A stretch of 64,000 bases of DNA from Siphonodentalium dalli (taxonomy: Eukaryota > Mollusca > Scaphopoda > Gadilida > Siphonodentaliidae): contig CP136063.1 in the NCBI GenBank assembly GCA_032622095.1, positions 208,059,934-208,123,933 of the forward strand. Direction: 5' to 3'. This document shows, one piece after another, positions 59,881-64,000 of the stretch; positions within the stretch are counted from its first letter, which is position 1; the number at the start of each line of letters is the position of its first letter. The position numbers were made by a program, and so were the translations under genes. The notes beneath the pieces were generated by a model, which saw only the letters and a program-made list of their open reading frames with translations, was not told where the DNA came from and did no database searches.

Positions 59881-61400
59881 AATGCGGCTATGTTTGACCA
59901 CAGTGAGCCAATCTCTGAAAGTGCAGAGAACCGTTGTCCGAACGAAGTCGTTGTTCGCGCGATAACCCAAATGTTGGACTTTCTGTTTAAATCATTGTCA
60001 GTCTTCTCTTGAATTTTATACCAGTGATGGCCCCAGGATTTCCCCAACACAGTGGCCATGAGCCTATGATCCCCAACATGGGGGGGGCTATATTATCCCG
60101 GAAGCTACCGGACTGACCATTTCATATTTTATCCACGGGTGGGGTGGGGGCATGCAACACCCTGAGCCCTGACCCCCATCCCTGAAGCCACGAAGTCACT
60201 CCTGACTTATAAATATTGTAGTTGACAGTCATTTCTGTCGTGTCTGTTTGCTACGAGTGATTAATCTAATATTATGCAAATTATGCTATTCATATACTTA
60301 TGAAAATAGTATTACAGCTTAAATTTGAGAATACAGAAGGTGGTATTGCTGTGTGTCTTCATTCGGGGAAAAGGGTTGTCTAGCTCTACGAGTTCACAAC
60401 TACGTCACCTTTCCTCTCTTGTGTTATATATGTATACGCAAAAATTACAACTATGGAATTTTTAAGTTAAAAATATTGTACATTCATGCCCAGATAATCC
60501 CGGCTGATAGATTCAACAAGTACCTTAGTTAGTCGAAGCTTTCGAGAACCAACCCCTCCCCAATCATGGATTATGGCCCAAAATGATATAATTCAAGCGT
60601 GTACAAGCTAAAATTGTGACAGTTAGGAACTTGTTTAACGTTTGGGTTGAGAAACATATACTGTTATGTAAATTATGGGTGAAAATGGGGGTGGGGTGTC
60701 ACTCTTTTTACTTTCAACACTGTACCTACATTAATTTTTGGCGCTGTAATGGATATTTGGATGGAAATCCCAATTATATGTTAACACATGAGCTGGCTAT
60801 GAAACTATCCGACGGATCTCAACGAACCGGTATTGTCTTTCTTAATTTTCCAATGCCTGTTATTCAAGGCACGAGAGCACCATATCGGATTGTTAATGGG
60901 ACATTAAACACTCGTGTATCACAATCGCCATAAAAGTGCTTCACATTCTGCACATTTTATTTTTATTGTGGATGACCCTGAAATGACGAGAAACAAATCA
61001 AGTATAAAATCGACGGACTCAAATCCACTTTTCGAAATGAATTAAAACTCGTGAAAAACAGCAACAGATATCAGACAGGATTTTTTCATTTCGGCATCCA
61101 TGAAAGAATTTATGACTGGCTTGAAATTTCTTGATAGCAGTTGGTTTGATACTGGCTTATAACTGCTCACTTGTCTAGCATGTTGAAATTGTCCGATCGC
61201 GCGCAGGCGACTAATGCTATCAATGATTGGTGTCATTTAACCAGCCTAATCGTCAAAACACTTGAGCTGTATACTGGTTATGTAATTTTTTGTTGATTAG
61301 GCAGTCTGCAAGATAATTTAGATAAATTACCTAAATGCTTTGTTCTTTACAGACGAGCAGTTCTTAACTCAATGATTACGTAATGTGTCATTAACTGCAT
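59881..61400. other. Unassigned sequence
   Basis: Contains G-rich patches near 60,080 and 60,140. The open frame 60,616-60,933 has no recognisable domain. No repeat was found. Confidence 0.4.
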
Positions 61401-61637
61401 CCCGTCTAATAACCTGGCTTCACACCATAAAAGGTTTGAAAACAATAGATATTCAACAGTTATCACCTTACTTCTGGTGACCGTCGAGCGGAGCGCACGA
61501 TACTCTATTATGCGTGCTTGCTGTTCCGGTCATCAGACGTTTGCACGGGTGATCTGAGCGGATTGTAACCTTCGGGAAGCAGCTGCCCTCGTGCAAGCGC
61601 CGGGTGAGATTGTTTTGGATTAGGCTCAGGACGGATT

Positions 61638-62501
61638 ATGGAACTAATCCCTAATGCCGCGTTAGCTGCTATGCAGAGAAGCCAGATTGTGGATACTACC
61701 AGCTGGACACTCCAGGCGGGTAGGGGCTCTCTGGTTCTCTGCATCGAGTTTCGGACAGAGGATGCTGGTATCCAGAGGTCTTCTGTCCGGTACAGGGACG
61801 CCGCAACCAACCGTAATATGAAGAAGGGGCCTCCGAAGAAGAAGACACCATCCAAGCGGAGGAGGGACGCCGCCAGAGGGGCGAAGTGGAATAAAAAGAT
61901 GGGGGTGACTGTTGATCTGCCGGTCACCCCTCCCCGTGTGGTTCAGCCGACGTCCACTGTCACAGCCGGTGGGTCGGAGTTGTCTGAGAGACGACCAGAC
62001 GACCCGGCCGACCTGGAGGAGACTGCTGTTGATGTCACGCCAGCAGTACCATGTGCCAATACCGAAGCCAGTGGAAACAGGGACGCCGATGTCACCCCCG
62101 ATGTTCCTGTCGCTTATTTCGGGGTGGAGATGGACATGTCGACACCTTGGACACCGGAATACCATCACAGCCAGGTGTCCTCCATCTCCACCACCACCAT
62201 CACCACCACCAGCAACAACAACAGCACCAGCTCCACCCGCACCATCGAAGAAGATGATGCGAGGGCGATGCAGGCAGAAGCAATAGCACAACAAGACGAG
62301 CTATTCAGGCAGTGCGGTGTGGTGCTCCCGACAACAACAACAGAAGAAACATTCAAAAGAAAGAAAAAGAAACATACAAAAAAAAATTGTCTAGATCATC
62401 TTTTTTCCATTCATTGTTATGTAGTCCAGGAGATATTGGTCGACCTCTGCACCCCCCCCCCCCCCAGGACTCAACTTCACCCCACTAATTTTCTTCCTTA
62501 A
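61638..62501 (+). CDS. Basic, low-complexity ORF, possibly a transposon ORF1/gag-like protein
   Basis: An intact 287-codon frame. Residues 40-62 (FRTEDAGIQRSSVRYRDA) lead into a strongly basic stretch at 63-90 (KKGPPKKKTPSKRRRDAARG, then AKWNKKMG). Ser/Thr/Pro-rich and acidic segments follow, including a Thr/Ser/Asn run (190-208). A short helix (DDARAMQAEAIAQQDELFRQ) and a Lys-rich patch (KRKKKKHTKK) come next, and the C terminus runs over a poly-C tract. The S/P-K-K-x-P-S-x-x-R-R-R-D-x-x-R pattern recurs in uncharacterised, transposon-associated proteins of marine invertebrates as I recall, but I cannot name a family. GC content is higher than in the surroundings. The end may be artificial because of the poly-C tract. 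Confidence 0.45.
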   Translation: MELIPNAALAAMQRSQIVDTTSWTLQAGRGSLVLCIEFRTEDAGIQRSSVRYRDAATNRNMKKGPPKKKTPSKRRRDAARGAKWNKKMGVTVDLPVTPPRVVQPTSTVTAGGSELSERRPDDPADLEETAVDVTPAVPCANTEASGNRDADVTPDVPVAYFGVEMDMSTPWTPEYHHSQVSSISTTTITTTSNNNSTSSTRTIEEDDARAMQAEAIAQQDELFRQCGVVLPTTTTEETFKRKKKKHTKKNCLDHLFSIHCYVVQEILVDLCTPPPPRTQLHPTNFLP

Positions 62502-62554
62502 GGTCTCCTATAATTTTTTTCACTTGTTAACAAGAAAAAAAAGTGGCCGCAGAG

Positions 62555-63650
62555 ACTCCAGACAAGATGGCGTCCATCATGGCGGCCATTTTTTTTTAAT
62601 GCACAATGTCTCTTTGATCGCCGTTATAGTAAAGATGATATCAGATGCGGTCTTGTTTTCTGCTCGATTCGTTATGCTAATATACAGCCCTTACAAATTA
62701 GCCAAAAATCCAACACCAGAATCCAATATGGCGGCCAAGATGGCCGCCGAAATGTGAAAATATGCTATTTTTCTGACATGTTACCACCTTTCGTTTGTCT
62801 CTGTGGGAAAATGTTGGCATCTTTGCGTCATGTTATACATTTATCATATAGAGGAGTCATTTTCGACCACATGTGGACCATAATATACATTCATTGCCGG
62901 ATATTTTTGTCCGATATCACGTTTTCCCAAATGCCGGTATAATAGGTCAAAGCCGAATCTACGTTAATAACGCGATGTAATGTTTCGAATCAATGAATGT
63001 TATTGCTATTATAACAACACCCATGCATATATATGTGCAGGAGATACTCGAGCTAGGATTCCTCTTATACCCGAGTTGAGGAATATTTACCCAAATCCAA
63101 GATGGCGGCCAAAATGGCCACCAGAAATAAAAAATCGCCGAAAATCGCCGATTTTAACATCAGTGAGCATTATTGTCATGAAAACTCCACACCTGCTTAC
63201 TATTGTGAGTTGGGAACACTTAGGCGAAGAACTTTCCTTGTACCATATCCAAATAAAAGTACCCCAAATCCAAAATGGCGCCCACAATGGCGGACAGATT
63301 TTGAAAAATCACCGAAATTCCCTCATATCCACATCATTGGGCATTATTGTCGAGACAACTCCATCCATGCTTACAGTTGAGTTGGAAATACTGAGGTGAA
63401 GTTATTACCTTACATCTCATGTAAGAAACTGTTTTCCAAATCGTAGATGGCGGCCAAAATGTCGACCGAAATTTGAAAACAAGTCTACATTCCTTTACTT
63501 TCTTACGATGGGCGTTATTGTTTCGCGATTTCTATCCACCATTTCATGTTGATATGGAATAGTGACATGAAGTATTCATTAGGGTTTGGCAATTGATACT
63601 CACAGCCAAGATCGTTGCTAAATTGGCGGCTACAAATTGAAAAGAAATCG
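62555..63650 (+). repeat. Tandem array with CAAGATGGCGGCC motifs
   Basis: Units of roughly 175 bp start near 63,098, 63,270, 63,445 and about 63,610, each with AAATCCAAGATGGCGGCC-like words followed by GCATTATTGTC..GA and CTTACWRTTGAGTTGG-type blocks. Related motifs near 62,565 and 62,725 (CAATATGGCGGCCAAGATGG) suggest older units. It resembles one arm of the other inverted-arm elements. The partner would lie beyond the right window edge. Confidence 0.65.
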
Positions 63651-64000
63651 ATATTTTCACATCTTAATTTCAACTTTTTGTCATAATATCGGTATGTATG
63701 GACGAAACTGTACATACACCATCTACCAGTTCAACTTGAAGGTATCAAAACGCATAACATAGCTCGTATCCTTCTGGAAAGATGAAAACCACAATTAATA
63801 TCGCGATGTGGCATTTGGAAATCCATTCTCCACTTTGCGCTGATAATGGCCGTAAGCGTAGGTGCGCCGAATAGTTATATCAGAACAATTACATGATAAC
63901 ATATTCTGATTTGCCACGTCACGTCCATAATTATATGGACCAGCTTCCATTTCTTTTTCTGATAAATCTAGGTAGCTCACACCGACAAAGTATTCACCAC
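63651..64000. other. Unassigned right edge
   Basis: No gene or repeat was recognised in the last 350 bp. Confidence 0.35.

Noticed and set aside
59671-59970. Minus-strand 99-codon frame as a further GPCR exon
   Set aside because: It overlaps a dispersed inverted repeat (59,775-59,880) and has no transmembrane or GPCR motif pattern.
61662-62294. Minus-strand 210-codon frame opposite the basic ORF
   Set aside because: It is a Gly/Cys/Arg-rich shadow created by the GC-rich and CACCACC-rich plus-strand sequence. The plus frame is longer and has more protein-like structure.

Overview
The window looks like accessory, transposon-rich nuclear DNA from an invertebrate animal. It is AT-rich, has no operons, and its coding matter is mostly degraded retroelement and transposon genes. 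Two single coding exons of rhodopsin-like (class A) GPCRs end at consensus splice donors, so this is intron-bearing metazoan DNA. A marine mollusc or similar lophotrochozoan is my best guess. It rests on the mix of elements (Ty3 element with a PNMA-like gag, CR1-like LINEs, a rolling-circle-like element with a minisatellite core) and is inference only.

Layout. 1-2.1 kb: degenerate minisatellite and a ~287-bp tandem array. 4.08-4.29 kb: first coding exon of a GPCR (minus). 5.08-10.19 kb: a 5.1-kb element with long inverted arms and no recognisable gene. 11.4-12.4 kb: a ~380-bp tandem duplication, one copy interrupted by a short insertion. 14.2 kb: a ~159-bp hairpin with flanking body. 15.8-19.2 kb: an inverted duplication around a broken XPG/PIN-like gene with a Cys-rich tail. 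20.5 kb: a 33-bp tandem repeat. 22.3-39.7 kb: a three-level nest. A long-inverted-arm, foldback-like element carries in its left arm a complete but mutated Ty3/gypsy retrotransposon (23,342-34,844), and the 3' LTR of that element is split by a 2.5-kb Helentron/HINE-like element (32,217-34,694). 42.5-45.5 kb: a broken LINE (minus) between two 45-bp direct repeats. 46.2-47.6 kb: older CR1-like LINE debris (minus). 51.6-51.9 kb: a second GPCR first exon with its intron at the same place and phase as the 4-kb one. 52.7-53.9 kb: a double hairpin and a 0.6-kb element with a hairpin at each end. 55.1-59.4 kb: another long-inverted-arm element. 61.6-62.5 kb: a basic, low-complexity ORF of probable transposon origin. 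62.5-63.7 kb: a tandem array that may continue past the window.

The main unexplained theme is a set of large elements whose inverted arms are themselves arrays of repeated units of about 180-720 bp. In most of these arrays each unit carries a copy of a CAAGATGGCGkCC / AAATGGCSGCC motif, close to the YY1 binding consensus. They resemble foldback transposons. I see no transposase in any of them. All retroelement genes in the window carry stops or frameshifts. The only host genes I can support are the two GPCR exons. Divergences and repeat boundaries were judged by eye.
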